Shown here in pieces: positions 43,643 through 53,069 of a stretch of 64,000 bases of DNA. The notes beneath the pieces were generated by a model. The model searched no databases and was not told where the DNA came from. It was given only the letters and a program-made list of their open reading frames with translations. Position numbers and translations under genes: made by a program. Source of the stretch: Caulobacter sp. RHG1. GTDB lineage: Bacteria; Pseudomonadota; Alphaproteobacteria; Caulobacterales; Caulobacteraceae. Numbering within the stretch: the first letter of the stretch is position 1; every line of letters starts with the position of its first letter. The stretch is from the NCBI RefSeq assembly GCF_013181195.1, contig NZ_SMZP01000005.1, forward strand, positions 1 to 64,000, given 5' to 3'.

Positions 43643-44047
43643 CTAGCCGGCCTTCTTGGCGTCCTTGCTGTCGGCCGAGGCGGAAGCCGCCGGCGGCGCG
43701 CCACACTGGATGCCCAGATAAGACCACTTCACGTCCGTCAGCTGGCGGCCGCATTCGGTGTTCTTGCCCATGTCCTTGCCGCGCAGCGAGACCGCCACGC
43801 CCTTGCTCAGATCCGGGGCCGGACTGGCCGTGCTGATGTCATAATATCCACCGCCCCGTCCCTTCATGACGAGGCATGAGGTGTTCTCGACGGGCCTTAC
43901 ACACCCAGACGCCGTGACCGGCGTCCCTTCGACAACAACCTGATTGGCCTGCGCGACTTTCGTCTTCGCGCCGCCGTCACTGCAACCAGCCAAACCAAAC
44001 GCTAACAGACCGGCCGCCGCGGCGGCCCCTATGAACCTTACCCGCAT
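43643..44047 (-). CDS. Putative lipoprotein
   Basis: The 134-aa protein starts at the ATG at 44047, with GGAGG 5 nt upstream. Its lipoprotein signal (MRVRFIGAAAAAGLLAFG then the lipobox LAGC) predicts a lipid-anchored envelope protein with Cys22 modified. The mature part has Cys residues in ASGCVRPVENTSCLVMKGRG, NTECGRQL and LGIQCGAPP, consistent with disulfides, and ends in a low-complexity Ala/Ser/Lys tail. No family is recognised. The upstream extension of the frame is rejected because the signal would be internal. Confidence 0.8.
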   Translation of the reverse strand: MRVRFIGAAAAAGLLAFGLAGCSDGGAKTKVAQANQVVVEGTPVTASGCVRPVENTSCLVMKGRGGGYYDISTASPAPDLSKGVAVSLRGKDMGKNTECGRQLTDVKWSYLGIQCGAPPAASASADSKDAKKAG

Positions 44048-44402
44048 ACGTTCCTCCGTATCGTTGGCTCCGCGAACGAAGCAAGGGAACTCTGCGCCTG
44101 GATTCAGGGGCCGGCAATCACATTTTTGACAGATTCGAAAAACCCCTTCGCAAATTTTGACGAAGTCGGAAAAAACTTCTGCTTGGCCGCAGAACCGCAA
44201 CAAAAATCGTCGACATCCCAAGAGCTGAGCGCCGGATGACAATCGGGGCGGCAGCGGCGAAGTCTCTCAGTTTTCCGCGCCTCGCTTTTAGACAACCGGC
44301 GTTGACTCGACGGGACCCAACTCGCATGAGACGCGCGTCGCCCCAGGGCCGCGGCGGCGACCGCCCTCCCCGCGCCACGCGCGCCAGATATCAAGAGTTC
44401 AG
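44048..44402. other. Divergent intergenic region, no gene seen
   Basis: 355 bp between the lipoprotein and fpr starts, AT-richer than its surroundings at 44100-44215. It holds an inverted repeat cttcg-N10-cgaag (around 44146-44166) and weak promoter-like hexamers for fpr (TTGACT at 44302-44307, CATGAG 17 nt on). No frame here looks coding. Confidence 0.5.
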
Positions 44403-45233
44403 ATGACGGCCACCGCCACCGCCGCTCCGGCTCCCGTCAAGGAAGCCCCGTACTTCACCGAGAAGGTGCTGTGGGTGAAGCACTGGACGGACCGCCTGTT
44501 CAGCTTCGCCATCACCCGCCCGGCCAGCTTCCGCTTCCGCTCGGGCGAGTTCGTGATGATCGGCCTGCCCCCGCGCGAAGAGCTGGGCGAGAAGAAGCCC
44601 GTCCTGCGCGCCTATTCGATCGGCTCGCCGCACTTCGCCGAAGAGCTGGAGTTCTTCTCGATCAAGGTTCCCGACGGTCCGCTGACCTCGCGCCTGCAAC
44701 AGATCCAGGAAGGCGACGACATCCTCCTGGGCAAGAAGCCGACCGGCACCCTGGTGCTGGACGCGGTGCGCCCGGGCAAGCGCCTGTTCCTGTTCGGCAC
44801 CGGCACCGGCCTGGCGCCCTGGCTTTCGGTCGCCCGCGACCCCGACGCCTATGCCCGCTTCGAGCAGGTGATCGTCGCCCATGGCGTGCGCGAGGTGCAG
44901 GAATTGGCCTATCGCGACCTGTTCACGTCCGAGATCCACGACGACCCGCTGGTCGGCGACGAGGCCAAGGCCCAGCTCGTCTACTATCCGACCGTGACCC
45001 GCGAGGCGTTCGAACGCCAGGGCCGCTTCACCGACCTGATCGAGAGCGGCAAGCTGTTCGCGGATCTGGGCCTGGAGCAGGTGAAGTTCGATCCCGAGCA
45101 CGACCGCGCCATGCTGTGCGGCTCAATGGCTATGATCAAGGACACCGCCCACCTCCTGGAGGCCCACGGCCTGAAGGAAGGCTCCAACGCCGAACCCGGC
45201 GACTTCGTCATCGAGCGGGCGTTCGTGGGCTAA
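44403..45233 (+). CDS. fpr: Ferredoxin/flavodoxin--NADP+ reductase
   Basis: A 276-aa FAD enzyme. The FAD-binding barrel carries RAYSIGSPHFAEELEFFSIK (about 75-94). The NADP-binding domain has LFGTGTGLAPWLS (about 132-144) and LCGSMAMIKD. The end FVIERAFVG is typical of bacterial Fpr with its C-terminal aromatic or short tail over the flavin. It moves electrons between NADPH and ferredoxin or flavodoxin for Fe-S and redox stress pathways. MoeA follows 4 bp after the stop; both serve redox-cofactor metabolism, but a functional link is not shown. Confidence 0.93.
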   Translation: MTATATAAPAPVKEAPYFTEKVLWVKHWTDRLFSFAITRPASFRFRSGEFVMIGLPPREELGEKKPVLRAYSIGSPHFAEELEFFSIKVPDGPLTSRLQQIQEGDDILLGKKPTGTLVLDAVRPGKRLFLFGTGTGLAPWLSVARDPDAYARFEQVIVAHGVREVQELAYRDLFTSEIHDDPLVGDEAKAQLVYYPTVTREAFERQGRFTDLIESGKLFADLGLEQVKFDPEHDRAMLCGSMAMIKDTAHLLEAHGLKEGSNAEPGDFVIERAFVG

Positions 45234-45237
45234 CCTG

Positions 45238-46458
45238 GTGACCGAGCCCGCGCGCCTCCTCAAGAACCTCACGGTCGAAGAGGCGCGCGGCCGGATCCTG
45301 CAAGGCGCACAGCGCCTCGGCGTCGAGCGCATCGCCCTGGCCGACGCCATCGGCCGCACGCTCGCCGCCCCCATCGTCGCCAGCCGCGCCCAGCCGCCGT
45401 TCGACGCCTCGGCCATGGACGGCTGGGCGATCCGGCGGGCGGACTATGCGCCAGGCAAGGCCTTCGCGGTCGCCGGCGAGAGCGCCGCGGGCAAGGCCTA
45501 TCCGCAGGCGATCCAGGCTGACCAGGCCATCCGCATCTTCACCGGCGCGCCCGTTCCGGCCGGCGCCGATCTCGTCATCCTGCAGGAAGAGGCCGTCCGC
45601 GAGGGCGACACGGTGCGGTTCGAGGCGGGCGACAACCCGCGCGCCAACATCCGCGCCGCCGGCGGCGACTTCCAGGCTGGCGACCTTCTGCTCGAGGCCG
45701 GCGTCGTCGATCCCTGGCGTCTGACCCTGGCCGCCTCGGCGGGCCTGGCCGAGGTTCCCGTGGCCCGCCGCCCCCGCGTGGCGATCCTGGCCACGGGCGA
45801 CGAGCTTGTGCCCCCCGGCGGCGCGCCCCGTCCCGACCAGATCTTCGAGAGCGGCTCGTTCGCCCTGGCCGCCCTGATCCAGGCCTGGGGCGGCGAGGCC
45901 TTCCGCCTGACCGCCGCGGCCGATGACGCCGCCGCCATCGCCGCGACCGTGGCCCCGGCGGACGCCGACCTGATCGTCACCATCGGCGGGGCCTCGGTCG
46001 GCGACCACGACCTGGTCAAGCCGGCTCTGAAGACCCTGGGCCTGGACCTGACCGTCGAGACCGTCGCCGTGCGCCCGGGCAAGCCGACCTGGTTCGGAAC
46101 CCTGGCCGACGGTCGGCGCGTGCTGGGCCTGCCCGGCAACCCGGCCTCGGCCCTGGTCTGCGCCGAACTCTTCCTGCGGCCGCTGCTGGCGGCGCTGTCG
46201 GGCGGCGATCGCGAGGTTCGGCTGGTCCCGGCGGTCCTGGCCCATCCCCTACCCGCCGGCGGCCCGCGCGAACACTGGATGCGCGCGGCCCTGAGCGTCG
46301 ATCTCCAGGGGCGAACCGTCGCCACGCCTTTCCCCGATCAGGATTCTTCGCTGGTCGGCGTCTTCGCCCGGGCGGATGCTCTGCTCCGGCGCCGCCTGGA
46401 GACGCCTGCGACCGGGGCCGGAGAGGTCGTGGAGGTCCTGCCGCTACGTCGCGTGTGA
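45238..46458 (+). CDS. moeA: Molybdopterin molybdotransferase MoeA
   Basis: A 406-aa protein from the GTG at 45238, 4 bp after fpr, consistent with co-transcription. The MoeA N-terminal motif PFDASAMDGWAIR (about 51-63) is followed by FTGAPVPAGAD and the central MPT-binding domain with ATGDELVPPG and VTIGGASVGDHD. The C-terminal domain IV contains LPGNPASALV. It inserts molybdate into adenylylated molybdopterin to give Mo cofactor. The length is normal. Confidence 0.95.
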   Translation: MTEPARLLKNLTVEEARGRILQGAQRLGVERIALADAIGRTLAAPIVASRAQPPFDASAMDGWAIRRADYAPGKAFAVAGESAAGKAYPQAIQADQAIRIFTGAPVPAGADLVILQEEAVREGDTVRFEAGDNPRANIRAAGGDFQAGDLLLEAGVVDPWRLTLAASAGLAEVPVARRPRVAILATGDELVPPGGAPRPDQIFESGSFALAALIQAWGGEAFRLTAAADDAAAIAATVAPADADLIVTIGGASVGDHDLVKPALKTLGLDLTVETVAVRPGKPTWFGTLADGRRVLGLPGNPASALVCAELFLRPLLAALSGGDREVRLVPAVLAHPLPAGGPREHWMRAALSVDLQGRTVATPFPDQDSSLVGVFARADALLRRRLETPATGAGEVVEVLPLRRV

Positions 46459-46579
46459 GCTTTTCTGGCCTTTTGAAACTTCGACGGCGACGGATTGCCG
46501 TGCTAGGTACAGTTTTGACTCTACTCGGCCCCCGGACTTTCCCGGGGTCTGGCCCGACCCACAGGCGCAAGAGGTTCCC

Positions 46580-48469
46580 TTGATCGGACATGTCGGCAAG
46601 ATCGCGACGCACGTCCTCCTGGCCATGCTGGCCCTGCTGGCCGGACGTTATCTCGTCATCGACATGCCGTTCACGCCCGACAGCCTGCTGCAGGCCGGGA
46701 TGTACGCCTTCTCGGCCCTGGTCGTCGAACTGCTGTTCCGGGTCGAGCGCAGCCCCTGGCGCTTCGTGTCGGCCAGCGACCACCTGCGCCTGTTCCGCTC
46801 GGCGGTGCTGACGGCGGCGACCTTCATGGTGCTGACCCGCTTCCTGCACCCTGGCATCGACGGCGGCCTGCGGACCGTGGCCGGCGCGGCCCTGATCCAG
46901 GCCACCCTGCTGTCGGCCCTGCGCATCTTCCGTCGCAGCGTGCACGAGCGGATGCTGTTGGACTCGGTGCTGCGCCTGGGCCCGGCCTCGATGCTGCCGA
47001 CCCTGCCGCGACTGCTGATCGTCGGCTCGACCAACGAGGCCGAGGCCTTCCTGCGCGCCCCGGCGGGCCTGGGCGAGCGCTATTCGCCCATCGGCGTCGT
47101 CTCGCCTGACGACCGCGAGACCGGCGACGAGCTGCGCGGCGTCTGCGTGCTGGGAGCCATCGCCCAGTTCGACACCGTGCTGGGCCGGCTGCGTGACAGC
47201 GGCCTGTCGCCGTCCGCCATCCTGTTCCTGACCGACAGCGCCATGAGCACGTTCGGCGCCGAGCGCCTGGGTCGCCTGAAGGCCGAGGGCGTGCGCCTGC
47301 TGCGCCGTCACGGCGTGGTCGAGATGGGCGCTGCGGCGGCTGCTCCCACCCTGCGCGAGATCAGCATCGAGGAGTTGCTGAGCCGTCCGCCCGTGCGCCT
47401 GGATCCCGAGCCCGTCCGCGCCCTGGTCGCGGGCCGCCGCGTGCTGGTCACCGGCGCCGGCGGCAGCATCGGCTCGGAGCTGTGCCGCCAGATCGCCGCC
47501 AGCGGCTGCTCGCACCTGACCATGGTCGACGCCTCGGAGTTCAACCTCTTCCACATCGAGCGCGAGATCGCCGAGCGCCACCCCGCCCTGCCGCGCCGCG
47601 AGATCCTGTGCGACGTCCGCGACGCGCCGCGCGTCACCCGCGTCTTCGCCGAGCTCAAGCCCGACATCATCTTCCACGCCGCGGCTCTGAAGCACGTCAC
47701 CCTGGTGGAAAACCACCCCTGCGAGGGCGTGCGCACCAATGTCACCGGCACCCGCAACGTCGCCATGGCCGCCAAGGCCTGCGGCGCGGCGCACCTGGCC
47801 TTGATCTCGACCGACAAGGCCGTGGCCCCGACCAGCGTGATGGGCGCGGCCAAGCGCGTCGCCGAGGCCGTGGCCCGGCAGTATGGCGGCGGCGGCGACA
47901 TGCGCGTCAGCATCGTGCGCTTCGGCAATGTGCTGGGCTCGGCTGGCTCGGTCGTGCCGATCTTCCAGCAGCAGATCGCCCGCGGCGGCCCGGTCACCCT
48001 GACCGACGCCGACGTCGAGCGCTACTTCATGACCATCCCCGAAGCCGTGCAGCTGGTGCTGCGCGCCGTGGCCCTGTCGATGATCGCCACCGACGCCGAC
48101 GAGGCCGGGGTCCTGACCCTGGAGATGGGCGAGCCGGTCAAGATCATCGACCTGGCCAAGCGGATGATCGAGCTGCAGGGCCTGACCCCCGGCCGCGACA
48201 TCGAGATCAAGATCACCGGCCTGCGTCCCGGCGAGAAGCTGACCGAGACCCTGGTCGACGTGAACGAGGTGGTCCGCGCCAAGGCGCCCGGCATCATGGA
48301 GGCCGTGCGCATGTCGCCCGCCCCGACCATCGCCGACGCCCGCCTGGAGACCCTGGACGCCCTGGCCGGCGACGGCGACGAGGCCGCCGTCCGCGCCGCC
48401 CTGTTCGACCTGGTCGAGGACCTGCGCCAGACCGGCCCGTCCAAGGTCGTGAAGATCCGGGCGTCCTGA
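46580..48469 (+). CDS. CapD/FlmA-type nucleotide-sugar 4,6-dehydratase with membrane anchor
   Basis: About 629 aa from a TTG at 46580 with GAGG upstream; the frame back to 46376 overlaps moeA and has no helices. Four N-terminal transmembrane helices lie at about 5-115. A Rossmann-like CoA-binding fold follows (about 140-250). The catalytic SDR domain starts with TGAGGSIGSELCRQI (about 287-301). The signature STDKAVAPTSVMGAAKRVAE shows Met in place of the SDR Tyr, as in PglF, FlmA and WbpM dehydratases. These make UDP-keto-deoxy sugars for glycans or flagellin decoration. map follows after 2 bp. Confidence 0.9.
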   Translation: MIGHVGKIATHVLLAMLALLAGRYLVIDMPFTPDSLLQAGMYAFSALVVELLFRVERSPWRFVSASDHLRLFRSAVLTAATFMVLTRFLHPGIDGGLRTVAGAALIQATLLSALRIFRRSVHERMLLDSVLRLGPASMLPTLPRLLIVGSTNEAEAFLRAPAGLGERYSPIGVVSPDDRETGDELRGVCVLGAIAQFDTVLGRLRDSGLSPSAILFLTDSAMSTFGAERLGRLKAEGVRLLRRHGVVEMGAAAAAPTLREISIEELLSRPPVRLDPEPVRALVAGRRVLVTGAGGSIGSELCRQIAASGCSHLTMVDASEFNLFHIEREIAERHPALPRREILCDVRDAPRVTRVFAELKPDIIFHAAALKHVTLVENHPCEGVRTNVTGTRNVAMAAKACGAAHLALISTDKAVAPTSVMGAAKRVAEAVARQYGGGGDMRVSIVRFGNVLGSAGSVVPIFQQQIARGGPVTLTDADVERYFMTIPEAVQLVLRAVALSMIATDADEAGVLTLEMGEPVKIIDLAKRMIELQGLTPGRDIEIKITGLRPGEKLTETLVDVNEVVRAKAPGIMEAVRMSPAPTIADARLETLDALAGDGDEAAVRAALFDLVEDLRQTGPSKVVKIRAS

Positions 48470-48471
48470 AG

Positions 48472-49218
48472 ATGACCATCGAGAACGAAGACCAGCTGGA
48501 GAAGCTGCGCACCGTCGGCAACCTGGTGGCGCGCACGCTGGAAGCCATGGGCAAGGCCCTGGAGCCGGGCATGACCACCCGCGAGCTGGACGACATCGGC
48601 CGCGCGATGCTGGAAGCCGAAGGCGCGCGCTCGGCGCCCGAGCTGACCTACAACTTCCCGGGCGCGACCTGCATCTCGGTCGGCCCTGACTGCGCGCACG
48701 GCATTCCGGGCGACACGGTGGTCAAGGCCGGCGACCTGATCAATATCGACGTCTCGGCCGAGCTGGACGGCTATTTCGGCGACACCGGCGCCAGCTTCTC
48801 GGTTCCGCCGACGACCAAGCGCATCGAGAAACTGTGCCGCGACGGCCGGCGGGCGATGTGGTCCGGCATCCGCGCGGTGCGCCCGGGCGGCAAGCTGAAC
48901 GAGGTCGGCCGCTCGATCGAGCGCTTCGCCGACCAGCACGGCTACAGCCTGGTCCGCAACCTGGCCAGCCACGGCGTCGGCCTGTCGCTGCACGACGAGC
49001 CGCGCGAGATCCCCACCTGGCACGAACCCCGCGACCGCCGCACCATTCCCGAAGGCCTAGTCTTCACCATCGAGCCCTTCCTGTCGCTGGGCGCGAACCA
49101 CGTCGAGGAACTGAACGACGGCTGGACCCTGCGCCCGCCAGGCAAGCAGCCGACGGTGCAGTACGAGCATACGCTGGTGGCCACGCGGAACGGGCCGTTG
49201 GTGCTGACGCTGGTTTAG
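48472..49218 (+). CDS. map: Methionine aminopeptidase, type I
   Basis: The 248-aa protein starts at the ATG at 48472, 2 bp after the dehydratase stop; the long upstream frame overlaps that gene. Metal ligands line up as D93 and D104 (INIDVSAELDGYFGDTG), H167 (LASHGVG), E201 (FTIEPF) and E232 (YEHTLV), with H76 (DCAHGIP) in the substrate pocket. It removes the initiator methionine from nascent proteins. Placement behind a glycan gene is unusual and suggests translational coupling by chance, not function. Confidence 0.95.
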   Translation: MTIENEDQLEKLRTVGNLVARTLEAMGKALEPGMTTRELDDIGRAMLEAEGARSAPELTYNFPGATCISVGPDCAHGIPGDTVVKAGDLINIDVSAELDGYFGDTGASFSVPPTTKRIEKLCRDGRRAMWSGIRAVRPGGKLNEVGRSIERFADQHGYSLVRNLASHGVGLSLHDEPREIPTWHEPRDRRTIPEGLVFTIEPFLSLGANHVEELNDGWTLRPPGKQPTVQYEHTLVATRNGPLVLTLV

Positions 49219-49222
49219 GGCA

Positions 49223-49354
49223 AGCGCCCCCCCTCCGTCACGTCGCCTATCGGCGCCGCGCCACCTCCCCCGCAAGCGGGGCAGGAAAAGAGCGGCTTCC
49301 TCCTCACCCGTGAAACGGGGGAGGTGACGCGCGAAGCGCGACGGAGGGGGCGCT
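49223..49354. repeat. Family I palindromic element, copy 3 (inverted)
   Basis: A 132-bp element with ends agcgccccccctccgtc (two extra C) / gacggagggggcgct. The acctcccccg and acgggtgagga features run opposite to copies 1 and 2. It fills the gap between convergent map and LysR genes. Its last bases form the LysR stop codon TAG (49353-49355 complement). Confidence 0.9.
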
Positions 49355-50246
49355 ATCCATCCACCAACCTCAACAACCCCTGCAACGTCGGCGCGTCATC
49401 GTCCCGCCGCCAGGCCAAGCCGGTCTCCAGCACCGGCGCGTCCTCGAGATCCACATAGGCCACTCCCGCCCGCGCCAGGTTGCGCAGGGACGCGGGCACC
49501 AGCGCCACGCCCAGACCGGCCGAGACCAGGCTGATGATGGTCTGCATCTGGATCGCCTCCTGGACGATCCGCGCCGGTCGCCCCCGCGCCTCGAAATAGC
49601 CGGTCACAAGGTCGTGGAAGGCGGGCGCCACAGTGCGCGGGAACAGCACCAGCGGCGCGTCCAGCAAGGCCTCAGGCGCCAGCACGCCATCGCGCAACGA
49701 CAGCCGGCCATCGGCGATCCAGGCGGCCGGAGCCGCTGCGACCAGGGGCTCGGCCACTAGCCGGCGATAGACCAGCGGCGGCGGAAGCTGGCGGTCGGGC
49801 GGCGGGATGACGATGCCGGCGTGGCGCTCGCCCGCGACCAGGGCCGGGATCTGCAGGTCGCTGGTGGCCTCGACCAGGCGGATTTCCACCCCGGGAAAGG
49901 CCTCGGCATAGCGGCGCACCAGGTCGGGCAGCACGCTGTAGTCGGCGGTGCTGACGAACGACAGGGTCAGGTAGCCGGTCTGGCCGTCGCGTAGCCGCCG
50001 GGCCGTCTCAGGCAGGGCGTCGAGCTGCGCCAGCGCCTCCAGCACGTGCGGCAGCCACTGCTCGCCCAGCGGGGTCAGGCGCACGCTGCGCTTGGTGCGG
50101 ACGAACAGGGGCGCCCCCAGTTCCTTCTCCAGCGCCTGGATCGACTGGCTGAGCGGCGGCTGGGTCATGCGCAGCCGCTCGGCGGCCCGGCCGAAATGCA
50201 GGGTCTGGGCGACGGCGGCGAAATGGCGGAACTGGCGAACGTCCAT
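49353..50246 (-). CDS. LysR-family transcriptional regulator
   Basis: A 297-aa regulator. The winged HTH (residues 1-60) reads MDVRQFRHFAAVAQTLHFGR and then AAERLRMTQPPLSQSIQALE. The effector-binding domain (about 90-290) shows two alpha/beta lobes, with GYLTLSFVSTADYSVLPDL. It diverges from ilvD across a 98-bp gap, the standard LysR layout, so ilvD or branched-chain synthesis may be its target, with 2-acetolactate-like or other effectors possible. No clear T-N11-A operator could be singled out. Confidence 0.9.
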   Translation of the reverse strand: MDVRQFRHFAAVAQTLHFGRAAERLRMTQPPLSQSIQALEKELGAPLFVRTKRSVRLTPLGEQWLPHVLEALAQLDALPETARRLRDGQTGYLTLSFVSTADYSVLPDLVRRYAEAFPGVEIRLVEATSDLQIPALVAGERHAGIVIPPPDRQLPPPLVYRRLVAEPLVAAAPAAWIADGRLSLRDGVLAPEALLDAPLVLFPRTVAPAFHDLVTGYFEARGRPARIVQEAIQMQTIISLVSAGLGVALVPASLRNLARAGVAYVDLEDAPVLETGLAWRRDDDAPTLQGLLRLVDG

Positions 50247-50344
50247 TCTGTCGTTCTACGACCTAATCGGCGCGCACTAATATATTTTTCGATCGATAGC
50301 GCCTGGCGTAAAAGACCCCACAGCCGACATTGAGATTGACCGAC

Positions 50345-52198
50345 ATGCCTCCCTATCGCTCGCGCACCTCCACCCACGGCCGCAACATGGCCGGCGCCCG
50401 CGGCCTCTGGCGCGCCACCGGCATGAAGGACGAGGACTTCGGCAAGCCGATCATCGCCGTGGCCAACAGCTTCACCCAGTTCGTCCCGGGCCACGTGCAC
50501 CTGAAGGACCTGGGCCAGTTGGTCGCCCGCGAGATCGAGGCCGCCGGCGGCGTCGCCAAGGAGTTCAACACCATCGCGGTCGACGACGGCATCGCCATGG
50601 GCCACGGCGGCATGCTGTACTCCTTGCCCAGCCGCGAGCTGATCGCCGACAGCGTCGAGTACATGGTCAACGCGCACTGCGCCGACGCCATCGTCTGCAT
50701 CTCCAACTGCGACAAGATCACCCCCGGCATGCTGATGGCCGCCATGCGCCTGAACATCCCGGTCGTCTTCGTCTCGGGCGGGCCGATGGAGGCCGGCAAG
50801 GTGCAGATCAAGGGCGCGATCCGCTCGCTGGACCTGGTCGACGCCATGGTCGTGGCCGCCGACGACAAGTACACCGACGAGGAGGTCACCGCGATCGAGA
50901 AGGCCGCCTGCCCGACCTGCGGCTCGTGCTCGGGCATGTTCACCGCCAACTCCATGAACTGCCTGACCGAAGCCCTGGGCCTGTCTCTGCCCGGCAACGG
51001 CTCGGTGCTGGCCACCCACGCCGACCGCGAAGCCCTGTTCAAGGAAGCCGGCCGCCTGGTCGTTGATCTGTGCCAGCGCTGGTACGAGCAAGAAGACCCC
51101 ACCGCCCTGCCGCGCGGCATCGCCACCCGGGCCGCGTTCGAGAACGCCATGAGCCTGGACATCGCCATGGGCGGCTCGACCAACACCGTGCTGCACCTGC
51201 TGGCCGCTGCCAGCGAGGGCGGGGTCGACTTCGGCATGGCCGACATCGACCGCCTGTCGCGGAAGGTCCCGTGCCTGTCCAAGGTCGCACCGGCCAAGGC
51301 TGACGTGCACATGGAGGACGTCCACCGCGCCGGCGGCGTCATGGCCATCCTGGGCGAGCTGGAACGCGGCGGCCTGATCGACGCTACGCAGCCCACCGTC
51401 CACGCCACGACCATGGCCGAAGCTCTGGCCCGCTGGGACATCGGCCGCACCAACAGCCAGACCGCCCGCGAGCTGTTCAGCGCCGCGCCAGGCGGCAAGC
51501 CGACCCAGATCGCCTTCAGCCAGGCCGCCCGCTGGGAAGAGCTGGACCTGGATCGCGAGAAGGGCGTCATCCGCTCGGTCGAGCACCCTTTCTCCAAGGA
51601 CGGCGGCCTGGCCGTGCTGTTCGGCAACCTCGCTCCCGAGGGCTGCATCGTGAAGACGGCTGGGGTCGACGAGTCGATCCTGACCTTCAAGGGGAGCGCC
51701 CGCGTCTATGAGAGCCAGGAGACCGCCGTCAGCGGCATCCTGGGCGGCCAGGTCAAGGCCGGCGAGGTCGTGGTCATCCGCTACGAAGGCCCCAAGGGCG
51801 GCCCGGGCATGCAGGAGATGCTGTACCCGACCACCTATCTGAAATCGAAGGGCCTGGGCGCGGCCTGCGCCCTGATCACCGACGGCCGCTTCTCGGGCGG
51901 CACTTCGGGCCTGTCGATCGGCCACGTCTCGCCCGAAGCCGGCGAAGGCGGCCTGATCGCCCTGGTGGAGACCGGCGACTCGATCCTGATCGACATCCCC
52001 AACCGCGGCATCACGCTGGAAGTCTCCGACGCCGTCCTGGCCGAGCGCCGGGCCGCGCAAGAGGCTCGCGGCGCCGACGCCTGGAAGCCCCTGGACCGCA
52101 AGCGCGAGGTGTCGCCGGCCCTGCGCGCCTACGCCGCCATGACCACCAACGCCGCCAAGGGCGCGGTGCGGGACGTCAGCCAGGTGGAGCGCAAGTAG
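50345..52198 (+). CDS. ilvD: Dihydroxy-acid dehydratase
   Basis: The 617-aa enzyme starts at the ATG at 50345 ([20 protein letters not shown]); five extra codons upstream are unnecessary. It dehydrates dihydroxy acids to the 2-keto precursors of valine, leucine and isoleucine. Fe-S ligand cysteines appear in [10 protein letters not shown] (near 122) and [11 protein letters not shown] (near 195). Catalytic-site motifs include [11 protein letters not shown] and [20 protein letters not shown] near the end. The length matches the E. coli enzyme. Confidence 0.97.
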   Translation: MPPYRSRTSTHGRNMAGARGLWRATGMKDEDFGKPIIAVANSFTQFVPGHVHLKDLGQLVAREIEAAGGVAKEFNTIAVDDGIAMGHGGMLYSLPSRELIADSVEYMVNAHCADAIVCISNCDKITPGMLMAAMRLNIPVVFVSGGPMEAGKVQIKGAIRSLDLVDAMVVAADDKYTDEEVTAIEKAACPTCGSCSGMFTANSMNCLTEALGLSLPGNGSVLATHADREALFKEAGRLVVDLCQRWYEQEDPTALPRGIATRAAFENAMSLDIAMGGSTNTVLHLLAAASEGGVDFGMADIDRLSRKVPCLSKVAPAKADVHMEDVHRAGGVMAILGELERGGLIDATQPTVHATTMAEALARWDIGRTNSQTARELFSAAPGGKPTQIAFSQAARWEELDLDREKGVIRSVEHPFSKDGGLAVLFGNLAPEGCIVKTAGVDESILTFKGSARVYESQETAVSGILGGQVKAGEVVVIRYEGPKGGPGMQEMLYPTTYLKSKGLGAACALITDGRFSGGTSGLSIGHVSPEAGEGGLIALVETGDSILIDIPNRGITLEVSDAVLAERRAAQEARGADAWKPLDRKREVSPALRAYAAMTTNAAKGAVRDVSQVERK

Positions 52199-52205
52199 GC
52201 TCACC

Positions 52206-53045
52206 TCAAACTCCGGGCAGCGGCCCGCCGAACCGGGCCAGGCAATGCCAGGCCTGTTTCAGGGTCTGAAAGTCCAGCCCCGCCCCGCGCACCGCGCCCA
52301 GGTCGCGTGGGGTCAGGGGCTGGTCGCCCGGCAGCGCCGCCAGAAGTCCCGCCGCGTGTTCGCCCCTATAGGCCGCGCAGCGGGGCAGCTCGGAGCGGGG
52401 AAGCCGGAAACCCTCGTGCCATTCGACCCGGCAGGGCAGGCGCGCGGTGGCGGCTTCGACGCGGGTCCCGGCATGGCTGGGATCCAGCACGATGGCCTCG
52501 ACATCCTCCTCGATCCGGATCGCGCCGTGCACATGGGCCTCGATATAGTCGTCGAGTATGTCCAGGCCGGCGGCGTTGCGTTCGGCCAGCGCGATCAACG
52601 CCATGCGGTCGCCGACCCCGAAATCCTCCGGCTCCAGATGGCTGTCGGGATAGCAGAAGGTGACGCGCGCCAACGCCGCCGGGCGCAGGCGGATATGGGC
52701 TGAGCCGAACCTCGGAGACCCGCCGACGTCCCAGCCGCGATAGTTCAACGCCCCGTACTTGGGACGCATCGCCGGCGGCTGCTGGTCATAGACGCCGCCG
52801 AAGATCCGGCTTTCCCAGCGCCAGCGATCGCCGCCGGCATGGGCCGTCAGTCCGCCGTTGCTGGACGCCGTCTCGAACTGCGAGCGATAGACGCCGTCGC
52901 GCGCCAGCGCGTCGATCATCAGCCCAGCCCCATGCGGAGCGTCCGGATGGAAGTTCAGCGTGACCGAACAGCCCTGGGGCGCGGGCGCGCCCAACGACCG
53001 GTCGGCGACGTGGCGAACGGCGAGCGTCCAGCAAGGTTCAACCAT
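52206..53045 (-). CDS. DUF3626 family protein
   Basis: A 279-aa protein from the ATG at 53045 with GGGGGAGG just upstream. Diagnostic segments are VTLNFHPDAPHGAGLMIDAL, YRSQFETASSNGGLTAHAGG (about 50-70), DRWRWESRIFGGVYDQ, then RPKYGALNYRGWDVGGSPRFG, all typical of DUF3626. Conserved His, Glu and Asp residues hint at an enzymatic or toxin-like fold, but no activity is established. It is cytoplasmic. It converges with ilvD (7 bp between stops) and follows the esterase gene on its own strand. Confidence 0.8.
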   Translation of the reverse strand: MVEPCWTLAVRHVADRSLGAPAPQGCSVTLNFHPDAPHGAGLMIDALARDGVYRSQFETASSNGGLTAHAGGDRWRWESRIFGGVYDQQPPAMRPKYGALNYRGWDVGGSPRFGSAHIRLRPAALARVTFCYPDSHLEPEDFGVGDRMALIALAERNAAGLDILDDYIEAHVHGAIRIEEDVEAIVLDPSHAGTRVEAATARLPCRVEWHEGFRLPRSELPRCAAYRGEHAAGLLAALPGDQPLTPRDLGAVRGAGLDFQTLKQAWHCLARFGGPLPGV

Positions 53046-53069
53046 GGCCTCCCCCTTCGAGCGCCCGGC

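Noticed and set aside
46376..46579. N-terminal extension of the CapD-type dehydratase overlapping moeA
   Set aside because: The extra residues are Arg/Trp/Cys-rich, lack homology and overlap moeA. The TTG at 46580 starts at the first transmembrane helix.
50165..52204. A 679-aa minus-strand frame opposite ilvD
   Set aside because: Antisense shadow of a well-conserved enzyme, and it runs into the LysR gene in another frame.
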